Shown: positions 45,882 to 57,429, numbered from the stretch's first letter. The stretch is DNA of 64,000 nucleotides from Sessilibacter corallicola (GCF_021290925.1 NZ_JAJSLX010000005.1:1-64000); one strand, 5' to 3'. Made by a program: numbers and translations. Notes: generated by a model from the letters alone, not told the origin.

Positions 45882-47549
45882 GTGGTTCATTTACCAAACG
45901 CCGACGTAATTCCAACGGATATCAATAAAGACGGGTTAAAAACCCTTCCCGATGTTCTTAAATACTGTGTCGACAGATTCCCCTCTAGGCCAGCCTATAC
46001 CAGCCTAGGTCGAACCATCGACTTCACAGAACTTGATAAATTATCAGCTGCTTTCGCCGCTTATCTACAAAACGAAACCGGTTTATCACCCGGTGATCGT
46101 GTAGCGGTACAACTGCCGAATATCGTTCAGTACCCGGTTGTTCTTTACGGAATATTGCGAGCGGGTATGGTGGCGGTAAATACCAACCCTCTGTATACGC
46201 CAAGCGAAATGCTTCACCAGTTTAAAGACTCTGGTGCAAAAGCATTAATTATTCATAAAAGCATGGCGCATAAAGCCGAAGAGATTATAAAGAAAACCGA
46301 CATTAAATCGGTGGTGGTGACTCAGGTTGGCGACTTGCACAATATCGTTAAACGAACCGTTATTAATTCGGTCGTTAAATACGTTAAAAAAATGGAGCCC
46401 GGATACAATCTGCCCGGTTCTGTTTCGCTGCGTTCTGCACTTGGCAAATACGCTGGCAAAGCGGCCAATAAAGTCGAGGTAGTTCCTGGCGATGTTGCGG
46501 TTTTGCAATACACTGGCGGCACAACCGGCGTCTCTAAAGGTGCTGTGCTTACTCATGCAAATATAGTCGCTAATATTTTGCAGTGTAAAGAGCGATTGGA
46601 TCTTCCCAATATCAATTGGGCGGAAACGGTGATTTCTCCTTTACCGCTTTATCATATTTACGCATTTACGGTTTCTCAGTTGGTATCAATGTTGGGCGGC
46701 CACAGTGTATTGATTCCAAACCCAAGAGACATTCCAGGGTTCGTAAAAGAAATGAGCCGCTGGAAAATGACAACCTTTGTCGGCCTGAACACCTTGTTTG
46801 TTGCCTTGTGTAACGATGAAAAATTCAAGGAATTGGATTTTAGCAACTTACGGTTCACGGCATCAGGCGGCATGGCATTATTCCCGTCAACAGCAACCGT
46901 CTGGAAGCAAGTTACCGGTTGCGAAATTGTTGAGGGATACGGCTTAACGGAAACCTCTCCGGCGATAAGCTTTAATTTCCCCAATAAAACTCGTCTGGGA
47001 ACCATTGGTGCGAAGCTCACGCACACCGATATTCGAATTATCGATTCCGAAGGCAAAGATGTGGGTGAAGGTTTATCGGGGGAGTTGTGTGTTAAAGGTC
47101 CGCAAGTTATGCGTGGCTACTGGCAACGTGAAGCGGAAACAAAAAAATCATTCACCGAAGACGGTTATTTCCTTACTGGCGATATTGTTAAACAAGATCC
47201 GGATGGTTATTTGCGTATTGTCGATCGCGCGAAAGATATGATTGTTGTTTCTGGCTTTAATGTTTTCCCCAACGAAGTTGAAGACGTCATTTCTACCCAT
47301 CCAGAAGTCATTGAGAGTGCGGTCATTGGCTTAACCAGTAAAAAGAATGGCGAGATGGTAAAAGCATTCGTTGTTACCAAAAATGAGAATCTTACCAGTG
47401 AAGATATTCAGCAATGGTGCTCCGATAAGTTAACGCGCTACAAAGTGCCGAAATTGGTTGAATTTGTGCCTGAGCTGCCAAAATCCAACGTTGGTAAAGT
47501 ATTGCGTCGTAAGCTTCGCGATAACCAAGAAAATACCAACGCGGCTTAG
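45882..47549 (+). CDS. Long-chain fatty acid-CoA ligase (FadD-like)
   Basis: Activates fatty acids as acyl-CoA via acyl-adenylate. A 555-residue ANL enzyme starting at GTG after GGGGAG. AMP-binding motif 'YTGGTTGVSKGAVLTHAN' at about 210-227, 'EGYGLTETSPA' near 350, 'YFLTGDIVKQDPDGYLRIVDRAKD' (hinge) near 430-453, and the catalytic Lys region 'KSNVGKVLRRKLRD' near the C-terminus. Full length for FadD. A 140-base gap with hairpin separates it from SCP2. Confidence 0.95.
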   Translation: MVHLPNADVIPTDINKDGLKTLPDVLKYCVDRFPSRPAYTSLGRTIDFTELDKLSAAFAAYLQNETGLSPGDRVAVQLPNIVQYPVVLYGILRAGMVAVNTNPLYTPSEMLHQFKDSGAKALIIHKSMAHKAEEIIKKTDIKSVVVTQVGDLHNIVKRTVINSVVKYVKKMEPGYNLPGSVSLRSALGKYAGKAANKVEVVPGDVAVLQYTGGTTGVSKGAVLTHANIVANILQCKERLDLPNINWAETVISPLPLYHIYAFTVSQLVSMLGGHSVLIPNPRDIPGFVKEMSRWKMTTFVGLNTLFVALCNDEKFKELDFSNLRFTASGGMALFPSTATVWKQVTGCEIVEGYGLTETSPAISFNFPNKTRLGTIGAKLTHTDIRIIDSEGKDVGEGLSGELCVKGPQVMRGYWQREAETKKSFTEDGYFLTGDIVKQDPDGYLRIVDRAKDMIVVSGFNVFPNEVEDVISTHPEVIESAVIGLTSKKNGEMVKAFVVTKNENLTSEDIQQWCSDKLTRYKVPKLVEFVPELPKSNVGKVLRRKLRDNQENTNAA

Positions 47550-47665
47550 AAAAACCTGTTAGTAAGATCAAGCAAGTTTTTATAAAAATTAAAATAAAAA
47601 ATGTCTGTATAGGTTAATTTAGGGATGAATTAACCGTAATTCCAGTCAATGATTGGGAGTGTATA

Positions 47666-48235
47666 ATGCCGCTATCAAAACCTGTTAAACGTCACAGCCA
47701 CCACAAGCGCACCATTAATTGCGACGCTTTTTTACGAGAAGACAACTTGTGGGACATCGAAGCACGAATGATCGATGTTAAGGCGCACAACGTCGACAAC
47801 GAAGAGCGTGGCGGCTACATTCCTGCAGGAGAGGCTTTTCACGATATCAGCATTCGCGTCACTATCGACATTAATTTTCTAATAAAACACGTCGAAGCCA
47901 GTATTGATGCGTCGCCCTTTAAAATGTGTAACCGAATTACCAACGCGTTTAAAAAATTGGAAGGAACCCGTATTGGTCCCGGCTGGCACCAACAATCCAG
48001 AAAATTAGTGGGCGGTGTCTCTGGTTGCACACACATTAACGAGTTATTACCGGTTGTTGCTACAACGGCGATACAAGCTATTTGGCCCAGTCGCGAAGGC
48101 GATGTCTTAGAAGGTGGCGCAGGAATTATGTTAAACACCTGCCACACCTGGGCGCAAAATAGTGAAGTCGTCGAAAAATACTTACCCCAGTATTACCGAG
48201 AAAACAACATCATTGCTAAGGAGCAAGGGAAGTGA
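47666..48235 (+). CDS. DUF2889 protein
   Basis: A 189-residue protein of the DUF2889 family, function unknown: 'RTINCDAFLREDNLWDIEARM', 'AGEAFHDISIRVTID', 'GPGWHQQSRKLVGGVSGCTHINELLP'. The family often lies beside fatty-acid or aromatic acyl-CoA genes. Stop and GTG of the next gene overlap (GTGA), so it is translationally coupled to the enoyl-CoA hydratase. Confidence 0.9.
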   Translation: MPLSKPVKRHSHHKRTINCDAFLREDNLWDIEARMIDVKAHNVDNEERGGYIPAGEAFHDISIRVTIDINFLIKHVEASIDASPFKMCNRITNAFKKLEGTRIGPGWHQQSRKLVGGVSGCTHINELLPVVATTAIQAIWPSREGDVLEGGAGIMLNTCHTWAQNSEVVEKYLPQYYRENNIIAKEQGK

Positions 48236-48981
48236 TTGAGCAAATACAAGTCATTGAACACGGAGCCGTGCTCGAATTAGTATTAAATCGCCCAAACAAA
48301 AAAAATGCACTAACGTTGGCGATGTACACAGAATTATCGCAACAACTAGTCGATGCCGATAAAAACGATAACATTAATGTTGTTGTTTTGCGTGGCGAAG
48401 GCGATGCATTCTGTGCCGGTAACGATATTAACGACTTTGTTGCTGCCGTTAGTAATCCCGAAGCGTTAAAATGCATTGTCGGGTTTCTTCACACAATCGC
48501 CAACTTTAAAAAGCCCGTGGTCGCAGCGGTTCACGGTGATGCAGTCGGGATTGGCACCACAATGATGTTGCATTGCGATTGCGTTATCGCCGGTAGAGAT
48601 TTGAGCTGTTATACCCCCTTCGTAAAATTAGGGTTAGTACCAGAAGGCGGATCGTCATTGCTGATGCCGCAAATGATGGGCCATCGACAGGCTTTTGAAT
48701 TACTTATAGAAGGTAAACGCTTCAACGCTGACAAGGCATTAAATGTCGGCCTTGTTAATGCGGTTGTAGAAAACGAATGGTTGGTTTCCGAAACGCGAAA
48801 ACGCGCCGAAGCAATCGCAGCTTTACCGGCTGAAGCGACCGTAACCTCAAAAGCATTAATCAAGAAAAATTACCTAGAAGAACTTCATGGAATTATGGAT
48901 GAAGAAGGGATGATGTTTTACGAACGCCTTTCTTCAGACGAAGCTCGTCAAGCCTTTATGAGTTTTTTGCAGAAAGCCTGA
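48232..48981 (+). CDS. Enoyl-CoA hydratase/isomerase family protein
   Basis: A 249-residue crotonase-fold enzyme. 'RPNKKNALTLAMYTEL', the oxyanion-hole segment 'GDAFCAGNDINDFVAA' (about 60-75) and 'VAAVHGDAVGIGTTMMLHCD' (about 97-116) are typical. The first catalytic Glu of true hydratases is not clearly placed ('GLVPEGGSSLL' holds a Glu), so it may be an isomerase or hydratase. GTG start overlaps DUF2889. A palindromic terminator follows. Confidence 0.93.
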   Translation: MIEQIQVIEHGAVLELVLNRPNKKNALTLAMYTELSQQLVDADKNDNINVVVLRGEGDAFCAGNDINDFVAAVSNPEALKCIVGFLHTIANFKKPVVAAVHGDAVGIGTTMMLHCDCVIAGRDLSCYTPFVKLGLVPEGGSSLLMPQMMGHRQAFELLIEGKRFNADKALNVGLVNAVVENEWLVSETRKRAEAIAALPAEATVTSKALIKKNYLEELHGIMDEEGMMFYERLSSDEARQAFMSFLQKA

Positions 48982-48983
48982 TT

Positions 48984-49009
48984 TCATTTTCGATCGAAAA
49001 TGATTTTTT
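48984..49009 (+). terminator. Palindromic terminator after enoyl-CoA hydratase
   Basis: TCATTTTCGATCGAAAATGA is a perfect 20-base palindrome followed by six T residues. Confidence 0.88.
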
Positions 49010-49137
49010 CTGCATTGCAAGAATTTTTTAGGATGTTTGATTGTTCCGATGGTGTGTTCTGATAATTGAAATTTCTTTGAAGGTTTTTTCTCAGTAAATT
49101 AAAAGCTATTGGGTATATCGGTTGGTAGTTTTTAATT

Positions 49138-49170
49138 GGCAGCTTTAAGTGCATAAGGTTAAAAGCTGCC
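49138..49170 (-). terminator. Hairpin after the small WSNGT protein
   Basis: GGCAGCTTT / AAAGCTGCC perfect 9-base stem, just beyond the stop of the minus-strand gene at 49194. Confidence 0.7.
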
Positions 49171-49193
49171 AAATATAAAATTAAGGAATAGAG

Positions 49194-49430
49194 CTATCGC
49201 TTAGACCAAGTTGTTCCATTGGACCAATAAATCGTGTTACCACCGAGCACGCCAGTGTAAGCTCCGTCATCAGAAAAGTTTACCGATATTGTTGGGTTTG
49301 ATAAGTCCACTGAATATCCTTGGAATGGACCTCGCCCATTACTGATTCTTACTTCAAGTACATTCCATTCGCCAGTAATATCGATGTTGGTACCGTGACC
49401 GTCGGTCCATGCGCCTGTGAATTTATTCAT
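49194..49430 (-). CDS. Small 78-residue beta protein with WSNGTTW end
   Basis: Not recognised. No signal peptide. The sequence is beta-rich with Gly/Asn turns ('FTGAWTDGHGTNIDITGEWN', 'SVDLSNPTISVNFSDDG', 'YTGVLGGNTIYWSNGTTW'), which looks like one module of a repeat-type lectin or propeller. AGGAGA at good spacing before the ATG and a terminator after the stop support a real gene. It is isolated on the minus strand inside the fatty-acid district. Confidence 0.8.
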   Translation of the reverse strand: MNKFTGAWTDGHGTNIDITGEWNVLEVRISNGRGPFQGYSVDLSNPTISVNFSDDGAYTGVLGGNTIYWSNGTTWSKR

Positions 49431-49951
49431 CGTGATTCTCCTGAAAATATTAATTTTGGTTGTGGTTATTTCTGATCAGAGAAACATTGTTAAGGATGTT
49501 CCTCTGTCGACTGCTGTTTGAAAATGTTACAGAAATAATAAGTGGAATTGTGATTGATTTCGTAAAAGCTTTTGTGATCAAAAATAAGCGTATTAATTTA
49601 TTTTATTTATTGGTGTTGTCGATTTTTATGTCAAAAAAACAATTTTTTGACATGGTTTTTTGCTTGTTTTTGAGTGATGTTAATTGAGATGCGAATTGTG
49701 AAATTGATAATGAGGACGTTTGTAAAATAATTTTAAGGCGCATTTATAATGCGAATAAACAATCTGTAAGTTCGTGAGGATTTGTTTGAGTTGATATTTC
49801 CTATTGGATGTTAAAGCTTTGAAAATAAACTCTGGTAGGTTCGATTGATTTCAAGATTTCTGTATTTCAGATGTTAGTAGGATTCCATATTTTATTTATA
49901 ACGCTAACACTCAAAAATGCTAAACTCACACTTTTACGATGAGTTTAACCA
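49431..49951. other. Divergent AT-rich gap
   Basis: About 520 bases between the small WSNGT gene and the DTW fusion gene. A hydrophobic 75-residue frame on the plus strand has no ribosome site and is not accepted. No other structure seen. Confidence 0.5.
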
Positions 49952-51022
49952 TTGAACTTCCAAACCATTTTAGATAGCTGGCTGCGTATTCCTAACAAGT
50001 CTTTTCATCGTGATTCGGTGGTGGATCACGATCAGATTCATTGTGATTGTTCAGGCTTGATTGCTCTGTTATTTGATGAATTACAACTCAAAAAGCCCTA
50101 CGGTTTGGACCGGCCAAAAGCCGTGCATTACTTTGCCCTGTTACAAGAAATCGGCAGTGACCGAATCGATAAATTATTGCCCGGAAACTTGTTAGCGTGG
50201 CGAAAAAATCAATTGCCAAAATCCGGCGATACCGGGCACGTATTGGTTATCGATGATGTGCCTATTGAAGTGGCCAAGCATCGTTTTCAGGTGTCGGTGG
50301 TTGATGCAACGAAAAAAGCCAACGGTTTGTCTCGTCGAATCATAGAATTGCATACCGACGATTCAGAAAAAATTATCGGTGTTCGCCTGCATTTGTCGGG
50401 CGATAAATCAGACGCAAAAGTTAAGCGCACCGCTATTTATCATCACCCGCTTGTGAACAGTCGGTTTTGTTGGGGTTGTGGGTTGCCATCTCGAGTGTGC
50501 AACTGTTCCGCCATTGAGTCATCCCTTAAAACACCTGCCATCGTAATTTTACGTCACCCAAAAGAGCGCAAGCGTACCCTGTCGACAGTGTCGTTGATCA
50601 AGCAACGCTATCCCAATGTCCTGGTTCTCGAAGGCGAACAATTTACGCCGCTGCGTATGCCAAATCTCGCGTTGTTGTTCCCCTCTGATGACATCCTAAA
50701 CGAACAAGGCGAGGGTAATTCAGATCAAACACTGATTTTAATCGATGCTACTTGGCGCAAAGCCAAGCGAATGCTGCACCTCAATCCGTGGCTGCAAGCG
50801 CTGCCCAAAGTCAGCTTGTCGCCGCAACACCTGTCTGATTATCTGCTGCGAAAAGTGAGTTCTGACGAAAACCTATCGAGTGTGGAGGCGTTTGCCGCCG
50901 CGGCGAATGATCGTGTTTTGGCCGGGGCATTAAAGCCGTTTATGGATAAACACATTCAGCTGATGGGAGAAGATGTCTATCAGAGGAATTATAAAAACCA
51001 CCTTAATTATGTTGATAGCTAA
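49952..51022 (+). CDS. NlpC/P60-like domain fused to a DTW-domain tRNA aminocarboxypropyltransferase
   Basis: A 356-residue two-domain protein. Residues about 1-150 hold a papain-fold core of NlpC/P60 type: catalytic Cys in 'HCDCSGLIALL' (~32), His in 'DTGHVLVID' (~93) and a third polar residue in 'VSVVDAT'. Residues about 167-356 are a DTW domain: zinc-type 'CWGCGLPSRVCNC', 'ILRHPKERKRTLST', 'LIDATWRKAKRML' (DxTW box) and 'SSVEAFAAAAND'. DTW proteins (TapT/TuaA type) add the acp group to uridine in tRNA using SAM. The N-terminal domain normally cleaves peptidoglycan or amide bonds, so the joining is unusual. No signal peptide, so both should act in the cytoplasm. A TTG start is used. Confidence 0.85.
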   Translation: MNFQTILDSWLRIPNKSFHRDSVVDHDQIHCDCSGLIALLFDELQLKKPYGLDRPKAVHYFALLQEIGSDRIDKLLPGNLLAWRKNQLPKSGDTGHVLVIDDVPIEVAKHRFQVSVVDATKKANGLSRRIIELHTDDSEKIIGVRLHLSGDKSDAKVKRTAIYHHPLVNSRFCWGCGLPSRVCNCSAIESSLKTPAIVILRHPKERKRTLSTVSLIKQRYPNVLVLEGEQFTPLRMPNLALLFPSDDILNEQGEGNSDQTLILIDATWRKAKRMLHLNPWLQALPKVSLSPQHLSDYLLRKVSSDENLSSVEAFAAAANDRVLAGALKPFMDKHIQLMGEDVYQRNYKNHLNYVDS

Positions 51023-51181
51023 TAACGCGCTTTGGGGTGCGAAATAACGTTTGATCAAGATGCTGAAAAATTCCTCAATGATGAAATTTGTCGGTTATAA
51101 AGCGTTACGAAACGCCCGTATTTCAAGGGGTATACGCCTATTGGTGGATTTTGTCAGTCACTGAGCTGGTTTTTGTCATTG

Positions 51182-51209
51182 TTGAATTTTGCCTGCGCAC
51201 TAGTATAAA
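51182..51209 (+). promoter_or_regulatory. Probable promoter of etfBA
   Basis: TTGAAT and TATAAA with a 16-base spacer, 66 bases before the etfB ATG. No operator recognised. Confidence 0.5.
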
Positions 51210-51274
51210 TAGAGTACCATCACGTCCTTAATGAAAGGGCGCTGTACCAACAATAACAAAGAGATGAAACAGTC

Positions 51275-52024
51275 ATGAAAGTTTTGGTGGCAATTAAGCG
51301 CGTCATTGATTACAACGTGAAAGTGCGCGTTAAAGCGGATAACAGTGATGTAGATTTGGCCAACGTTAAAATGGCCATGAACCCATTTTGTGAAATCGCT
51401 GTTGAAGAGGCAGTTCGCCTCAAGGAAGCAGGAACAGCGAGTGAAGTTGTCGTGGTTTCCATAGGTTCAAAAGCCTGTGAAGAACAAGTTCGAGCTGCTC
51501 TTGCGCTCGGCGCTGATCGCGGCATTCGAATCGATACCGAAGACGGCCCAGATTCACTGTCGGTGGCAAAGCTGCTGGCGAAAGTCGTTGAACAAGAACA
51601 ACCCGGTCTAATCATTCTTGGTAAGCAAGCGATTGATTCAGACAATAACCAAACCGGACAAATGCTTGCGGCACTTGTCGGTTGTGGCCAAGGCACGTTT
51701 GCCTCAGAAGTAAAAGTTGATGGCGATACCGTTGCGGTTACCCGCGAAATTGACGGTGGCCTTCAAACTGTCTCCTTAAACCTACCTGCGGTAGTGACGA
51801 CCGATCTTCGATTGAACGAACCTCGTTACGCCAAACTTCCCGACATCATGAAAGCCAAGCGCAAGCCATTGGCGGTGCAAACTCCAGATGAACTGGGCGT
51901 GAGTGTGGGCAGCAAATTATCACTGGTGAAAGTGGAATTGCCGTCAGAGCGCCAAGCGGGCATTAAGGTTGGTTCTGTCGATGAGTTGATCGACAAACTT
52001 CGCAACGAAGCTAAAGTGATTTAA
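51275..52024 (+). CDS. etfB: Electron transfer flavoprotein beta subunit
   Basis: Takes electrons from acyl-CoA dehydrogenases to ETF-quinone oxidoreductase; pairs with EtfA. 249 residues beginning '[19 protein letters not shown]'. AMP-site motif '[22 protein letters not shown]' and '[19 protein letters not shown]' (about 125-150) are family hallmarks. Twelve bases before etfA. Confidence 0.96.
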   Translation: MKVLVAIKRVIDYNVKVRVKADNSDVDLANVKMAMNPFCEIAVEEAVRLKEAGTASEVVVVSIGSKACEEQVRAALALGADRGIRIDTEDGPDSLSVAKLLAKVVEQEQPGLIILGKQAIDSDNNQTGQMLAALVGCGQGTFASEVKVDGDTVAVTREIDGGLQTVSLNLPAVVTTDLRLNEPRYAKLPDIMKAKRKPLAVQTPDELGVSVGSKLSLVKVELPSERQAGIKVGSVDELIDKLRNEAKVI

Positions 52025-52036
52025 GGGGGCATCAAC

Positions 52037-52966
52037 ATGACAATTTTAGTAATTGCAGAGCACGACAATAAAGAACTCAAACCCGCCACCTTATCAACCT
52101 TAGCTGCGGCGACAGCCATTGGCGGTGATGTTCATGTGTTGGTTGCTGGTAAAGATTGTGAAGCCGTTGCCCAGAGTGCAGCTCAAGCAGCGGGTGTTGC
52201 GAAAGTTCTTTTGGCCGACAACGATGCCTATGAACACCAATTGGCAGAAAACATCGGCGATTTAGTGGTTGCTATCGCCAGTGATTTTAGCCACATTCTC
52301 GCGTCTGCCACCACTACCGGCAAAAACTTTATGCCGCGTGTAGCCGCTCGTTTGGATGTGAATCAGATTTCAGAAGTTATCGCAGTAGAAGCGCCGGATA
52401 CCTTTAAGCGTCCTATTTACGCGGGTAACGCGATTGCGACGGTTAAATCCGACGATGCCGTAAAAGTTATGACGGTTCGCGGTACCGCTTTCGACGCCGT
52501 CGCCGCTGAAGGCGGAAGCGCCGAGGTTGTTGCTTTATCTGAGGCATGTGATGCCGGTGTTTCGAGTTTCGTGAAAGAAGAACTTACGGTCAGTGAGCGT
52601 CCTGAGTTGACCTCTGCATCGGTGGTGATTTCCGGCGGCCGTGGTCTCGGCAACGGCGAAAACTTCGACATTCTTTACAAGCTCGCTGACAAGCTTGGCG
52701 CGGCAGTGGGTGCGTCTCGTGCGGCAGTCGATGCGGGTTTTGTTCCTAACGATATGCAAGTTGGCCAAACCGGAAAAATGGTTGCGCCAGATTTGTACAT
52801 TGCCGTGGGCTTATCCGGTGCCATTCAGCATTTGGCTGGCATGAAAGAGTCAAAAATTATTGTTGCTATCAACAAAGACGAAGAAGCACCTATCTTCCAA
52901 GTAGCTGATTACGGTTTAGTCGCCGATTTATTCGAGGCTGTACCAGAGCTTGAAGGCAAACTTTAA
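52037..52966 (+). CDS. etfA: Electron transfer flavoprotein alpha subunit
   Basis: FAD-binding subunit, 309 residues. The C-terminal FAD domain shows '[15 protein letters not shown]' (about 197) and '[21 protein letters not shown]' (about 252-272), '[33 protein letters not shown]' (end; family signature). The stop codon is followed by a terminator at 52991. Confidence 0.96.
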   Translation: MTILVIAEHDNKELKPATLSTLAAATAIGGDVHVLVAGKDCEAVAQSAAQAAGVAKVLLADNDAYEHQLAENIGDLVVAIASDFSHILASATTTGKNFMPRVAARLDVNQISEVIAVEAPDTFKRPIYAGNAIATVKSDDAVKVMTVRGTAFDAVAAEGGSAEVVALSEACDAGVSSFVKEELTVSERPELTSASVVISGGRGLGNGENFDILYKLADKLGAAVGASRAAVDAGFVPNDMQVGQTGKMVAPDLYIAVGLSGAIQHLAGMKESKIIVAINKDEEAPIFQVADYGLVADLFEAVPELEGKL

Positions 52967-52990
52967 AACACTTGGATGAACACATCCGTA

Positions 52991-53022
52991 GGCTAATTCT
53001 GCAACACCGAATTAGCCGGATT
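52991..53022 (+). terminator. Terminator after etfA
   Basis: GGCTAATTC / GAATTAGCC perfect stem, then GGATTTTCT. Confidence 0.75.
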
Positions 53023-53051
53023 TTCTAACGGTGGTCAAACCAATCCTAACT

Positions 53052-53073
53052 GGCTTCGTTTAAATTCGAAGCC
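53052..53073 (+). other. Stem-loop before fadB
   Basis: GGCTTCG / CGAAGCC stem with an 8-base loop, 25 bases before the fadB start. It may be a leader structure. Confidence 0.45.
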
Positions 53074-53097
53074 AAAAAATAAAAAGGGGCAGAGTAA

Positions 53098-55245
53098 ATG
53101 CTTTTTAAAGGCAAAACGATCCAAGTGCATCCGCTCGATGACGGGATCTATGACGTGGTAATCGACCACAAAAATGATTCAGTCAATAAGCTGGACCAAG
53201 CAACGCTGGCAGAATTAAGCGAAGCGGTGAAAGTTCTGAATGATACCGCCGATATTAAAGGCGTTATTTTTTCCAGTGTTAAAGACGTGTTTATCGTTGG
53301 TGCTGATATCACCGAATTTACCCAAATGTTTACCGTCTCTGAAGAAGATATCATCAAAAATCTTCACGAAATGCACGCGATCTTTAATGCCATAGAAGAT
53401 TTGCCTTGCCCAACCGCAGTTGCCATTAATGGTTTGTGTTTTGGCGGTGGTTTCGAATTATCTCTTGCGTGTGATTTCCGAATCATGGGCGATAAAGCCA
53501 AAGTTGGATTGCCTGAAGTTAAGCTCGGCATTTATCCGGGTTGGGGCGGCACTGTTCGCTTACCGCGACTCATTGGTGTTGATAACGCTAACGAGTGGAT
53601 TTGTGGCGGCAGTGAAAAACGTCCTGACGATGCGTTAAAAGAAGGCGCCGTTGATGCTGTCGTTGAAACCAGCCAGGTAAAAGCCGCTGCAATTGATATT
53701 ATCCAAAAAGCCAATGCTGGAAAATTCGATTACAAAGCGCGCCGTGTTGAAAAACAAAGCCCGATTAAACTCAATCAAATCGAACAAATGATGGCGTTTG
53801 AATCGGCGAAAGGTGTCATTGGTTCAAAAGCGGGTCCGCATTATCCTGCACCAATAGCGGCGTTAAAAACCATTCAAAAGCACGCCAACCTAACGCGCGA
53901 AAAAGCCATCGAAGTAGAAGCCAAAGGTTTTGCCAAGCTTGCTAAAACCGACGTTTGTGCGGCACTTGTTGGTTTGTTTATGAAAGACCAGGCCGTGAAA
54001 AAAGTCGGCAAAGGTTACGAAAGCAAAGCTGAGCCTGTAAACCAAGCTGCTGTTTTAGGCGCAGGTATTATGGGTGGTGGTATTGCTTATCAATCGGCGA
54101 GTAAAGGCACGCCGATTATTATGAAAGACATTAACCAAGATGCGTTGGCATTAGGTTTAAGCGAAGCAACCAAGCTGCTTGATAAAAAAGTCTCTCGCGG
54201 TCGCATGGATTCTCGCAAAATGGCCGGTGTATTAAATTCAATTACACCGACGTTAAATTACGGCGATTTTGGTAACGTAGACGTTGCCGTTGAAGCCGTC
54301 GTAGAAAATCCGAAGATCAAAAAAGCGGTGTTAGCGGAAGTTGAAGGCGAACTAAAAGAAGGCGCAATTTTAGCGTCTAATACTTCAACTATTTCTATTA
54401 CCGATTTAGCAACGGCGCTTAAAAAGCCTGAAAACTTCTGTGGTATGCACTTCTTCAACCCTGTGCATCAAATGCCGCTAGTTGAAGTTATCCGTGGCGA
54501 AAAAACATCGGAAGAAGCCGTTGCGCGCACCGTTGCTTACGCCAAGGCTATGGGCAAAACACCAATCGTTGTTAACGATTGTCCTGGATTCTTAGTGAAC
54601 CGCGTTTTATTCCCGTACTTTGCAGGCTTCAGTAAATTAATTTCAGACGGCGCTAATTTCCTACAAGTGGATAAAGTGATGGAAGCATTCGGTTGGCCAA
54701 TGGGTCCGGCGTATCTTCTTGACGTTGTAGGAATGGACACCGCACACCACGCCGATTCTGTGATGGCCGAAGGCTTCCCAGATCGTATGGGTCACGATGA
54801 AGAAACCGTACTAGAGCGCATGTTTAACTTAGGTCGCCTAGGACAGAAAAACGGCAAAGGTTTCTACCGCTACGAGCTTGATCGTAAAGGTAAGCCGAAG
54901 AAAATTGTCGACGAAGAAGTTCCAGCGTTGTTGGAAGGTCTTGCTACCTCAACACGCGAATTTACCGATGAAGAAATTATCGAACGCATGATGACGCCGT
55001 TGTGCATTGAGATTGCGCGCTGCTTGGAAGAGAACATTGTTGCAAGCCCAGCAGAAGCGGATATGGCGTTGATTTACGGCATTGGTTTCCCACCGTTCAG
55101 AGGCGGAGCGTGTCATTACCTCGATCAAATCGGGCTCGATAATTTCTGTGCAATGGCTGAAAAATACGAAGCGCTTGGACCTCTGTATCAGCCGACAGAA
55201 GAAATGAAAAACATGGCGGCGTCTAGCCGAAAATACTTCGGTTAA
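53098..55245 (+). CDS. fadB: Fatty acid oxidation complex alpha subunit
   Basis: Trifunctional alpha subunit: enoyl-CoA hydratase and 3-hydroxyacyl-CoA dehydrogenase. 715 residues, normal for FadB. Residues about 1-190 are crotonase-like ('[18 protein letters not shown]'). '[16 protein letters not shown]' near 320 is the NAD Rossmann motif, '[21 protein letters not shown]' lies near 450 and '[16 protein letters not shown]' near 495. Fifteen bases before fadA, so the pair is an operon. Confidence 0.97.
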   Translation: MLFKGKTIQVHPLDDGIYDVVIDHKNDSVNKLDQATLAELSEAVKVLNDTADIKGVIFSSVKDVFIVGADITEFTQMFTVSEEDIIKNLHEMHAIFNAIEDLPCPTAVAINGLCFGGGFELSLACDFRIMGDKAKVGLPEVKLGIYPGWGGTVRLPRLIGVDNANEWICGGSEKRPDDALKEGAVDAVVETSQVKAAAIDIIQKANAGKFDYKARRVEKQSPIKLNQIEQMMAFESAKGVIGSKAGPHYPAPIAALKTIQKHANLTREKAIEVEAKGFAKLAKTDVCAALVGLFMKDQAVKKVGKGYESKAEPVNQAAVLGAGIMGGGIAYQSASKGTPIIMKDINQDALALGLSEATKLLDKKVSRGRMDSRKMAGVLNSITPTLNYGDFGNVDVAVEAVVENPKIKKAVLAEVEGELKEGAILASNTSTISITDLATALKKPENFCGMHFFNPVHQMPLVEVIRGEKTSEEAVARTVAYAKAMGKTPIVVNDCPGFLVNRVLFPYFAGFSKLISDGANFLQVDKVMEAFGWPMGPAYLLDVVGMDTAHHADSVMAEGFPDRMGHDEETVLERMFNLGRLGQKNGKGFYRYELDRKGKPKKIVDEEVPALLEGLATSTREFTDEEIIERMMTPLCIEIARCLEENIVASPAEADMALIYGIGFPPFRGGACHYLDQIGLDNFCAMAEKYEALGPLYQPTEEMKNMAASSRKYFG

Positions 55246-55256
55246 GGAGCGGATGA

Positions 55257-56438
<1,182 letters not shown>

Positions 56439-56459
56439 TTTTTGTAGTAAATCAAAAGA

Positions 56460-56491
56460 CCCCAGTTAAATCACCTCTATTTTAACTGGGG
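56460..56491 (+). terminator. Terminator after fadA
   Basis: CCCCAGTTAAA / TTTAACTGGGG perfect 11-base stem. A second, weaker hairpin (GCCCC/GGGGC then T8) follows at 56550-56577. Confidence 0.85.
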
Positions 56492-56549
56492 TTACCAACC
56501 TGCTTGTATTACACATTTAGTCCAACCTAGCTATCTACTTTGCATTTTT

Positions 56550-56577
56550 GCCCCTTTTCCGCTGGGGCTTTTTTTTA
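56550..56577 (+). terminator. Second terminator after fadA
   Basis: GCCCC / GGGGC stem with a nine-base loop and eight T residues. Confidence 0.75.
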
Positions 56578-56774
56578 TCTCTTCTATTCAATACCCCTGA
56601 CAGCGTTCACGCATAGTTATAGCCGTTCTCGTTGATTGATATAACCGTACCTGTGAGCCAATTAATCATAATGACCGTATGAAAATCATACATTCAAAGC
56701 GAAATAGGCCCTGCCTTTTGGCGCAAAGTGACGTTAAAATAGCCCCGTTTACCGATTTAGTCAGAGAGCACAAG

Positions 56775-57152
56775 ATGATCGTAAAAATACTACGTAATGT
56801 GACAGGCGCAGTGGTGGTTGCTGCTGATCTACTCACACGTTGGAGCCGAGTTAAGCGTTCAGCCCAAGGTCAAGCCAAAGTGGCCGATTCCACCAAGAGC
56901 ATGAAACTCTACCACTTTTTGGGATGCCCATTCTGCGTAAAAACACGCCGAGCGATGTACAAGCTCAACCTACCCATAGAAACTCGCAGCGCTTCTCAAG
57001 GATCGCCACATCGAGAATCCCTGCTCAATGGCGGCGGCAAAGTAAAAGTACCTTGTTTGCACATTCAGCACGACGACGGCAAAGAAGAATGGATGTACGA
57101 ATCAAAAAGTATTATCCAATATTTAAATAGCCAGTTTGCTGATATTAAATAA
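56775..57152 (+). CDS. Glutaredoxin/GST N-terminal-like protein
   Basis: About 125 residues. The ATG at 56775 is preferred because the preceding 32 codons look untranslated (GAGAGCACAAG lies before it). An N-terminal hydrophobic stretch 'LRNVTGAVVVAADLL' may be a membrane anchor. The thioredoxin-fold part starts at 'KLYHFLGCPFCVKTRRAM' with a CPFC active site, then 'KVPCLHI' (the cis-Pro region is V-P) and 'WMYESKSIIQYL' (glutathione-contact E-S). Known relatives reduce disulfides or detoxify. No operon partner. Confidence 0.88.
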   Translation: MIVKILRNVTGAVVVAADLLTRWSRVKRSAQGQAKVADSTKSMKLYHFLGCPFCVKTRRAMYKLNLPIETRSASQGSPHRESLLNGGGKVKVPCLHIQHDDGKEEWMYESKSIIQYLNSQFADIK

Positions 57153-57429
57153 TCCCTCCCAAAAAATATTTAAAGCCCTTGTTTGAGTTCGTTGTTTTTA
57201 GCGAGTAGGCAAGGGTTTAATTCCATTATTTTTCATATTCTTTCATTTGTGTTGTCATTGTAAATAACATGACTTTGAAAAGTAGAGAGCTATTTAAATG
57301 ATCTTTCGAAATAGACTGCTCTAGAGAAAAAGGACTTATAGAGCCTTAAATTCTACTGTAATTTGACGATTTTCTAGAAATGTATTTAGTTGCTTTTTGG
57401 GGTCAGTTATTTAATTTTTTTGCCAAGAG
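57153..57429. other. Gap, start of AT-rich island
   Basis: About 280 bases without a gene; base composition falls towards AT compared with the fatty-acid genes. Confidence 0.5.

Noticed and set aside
49460-49687. 75-codon hydrophobic frame on the plus strand
   Set aside because: No ribosome site, in an AT-rich gap, and divergent to a well-supported small gene.
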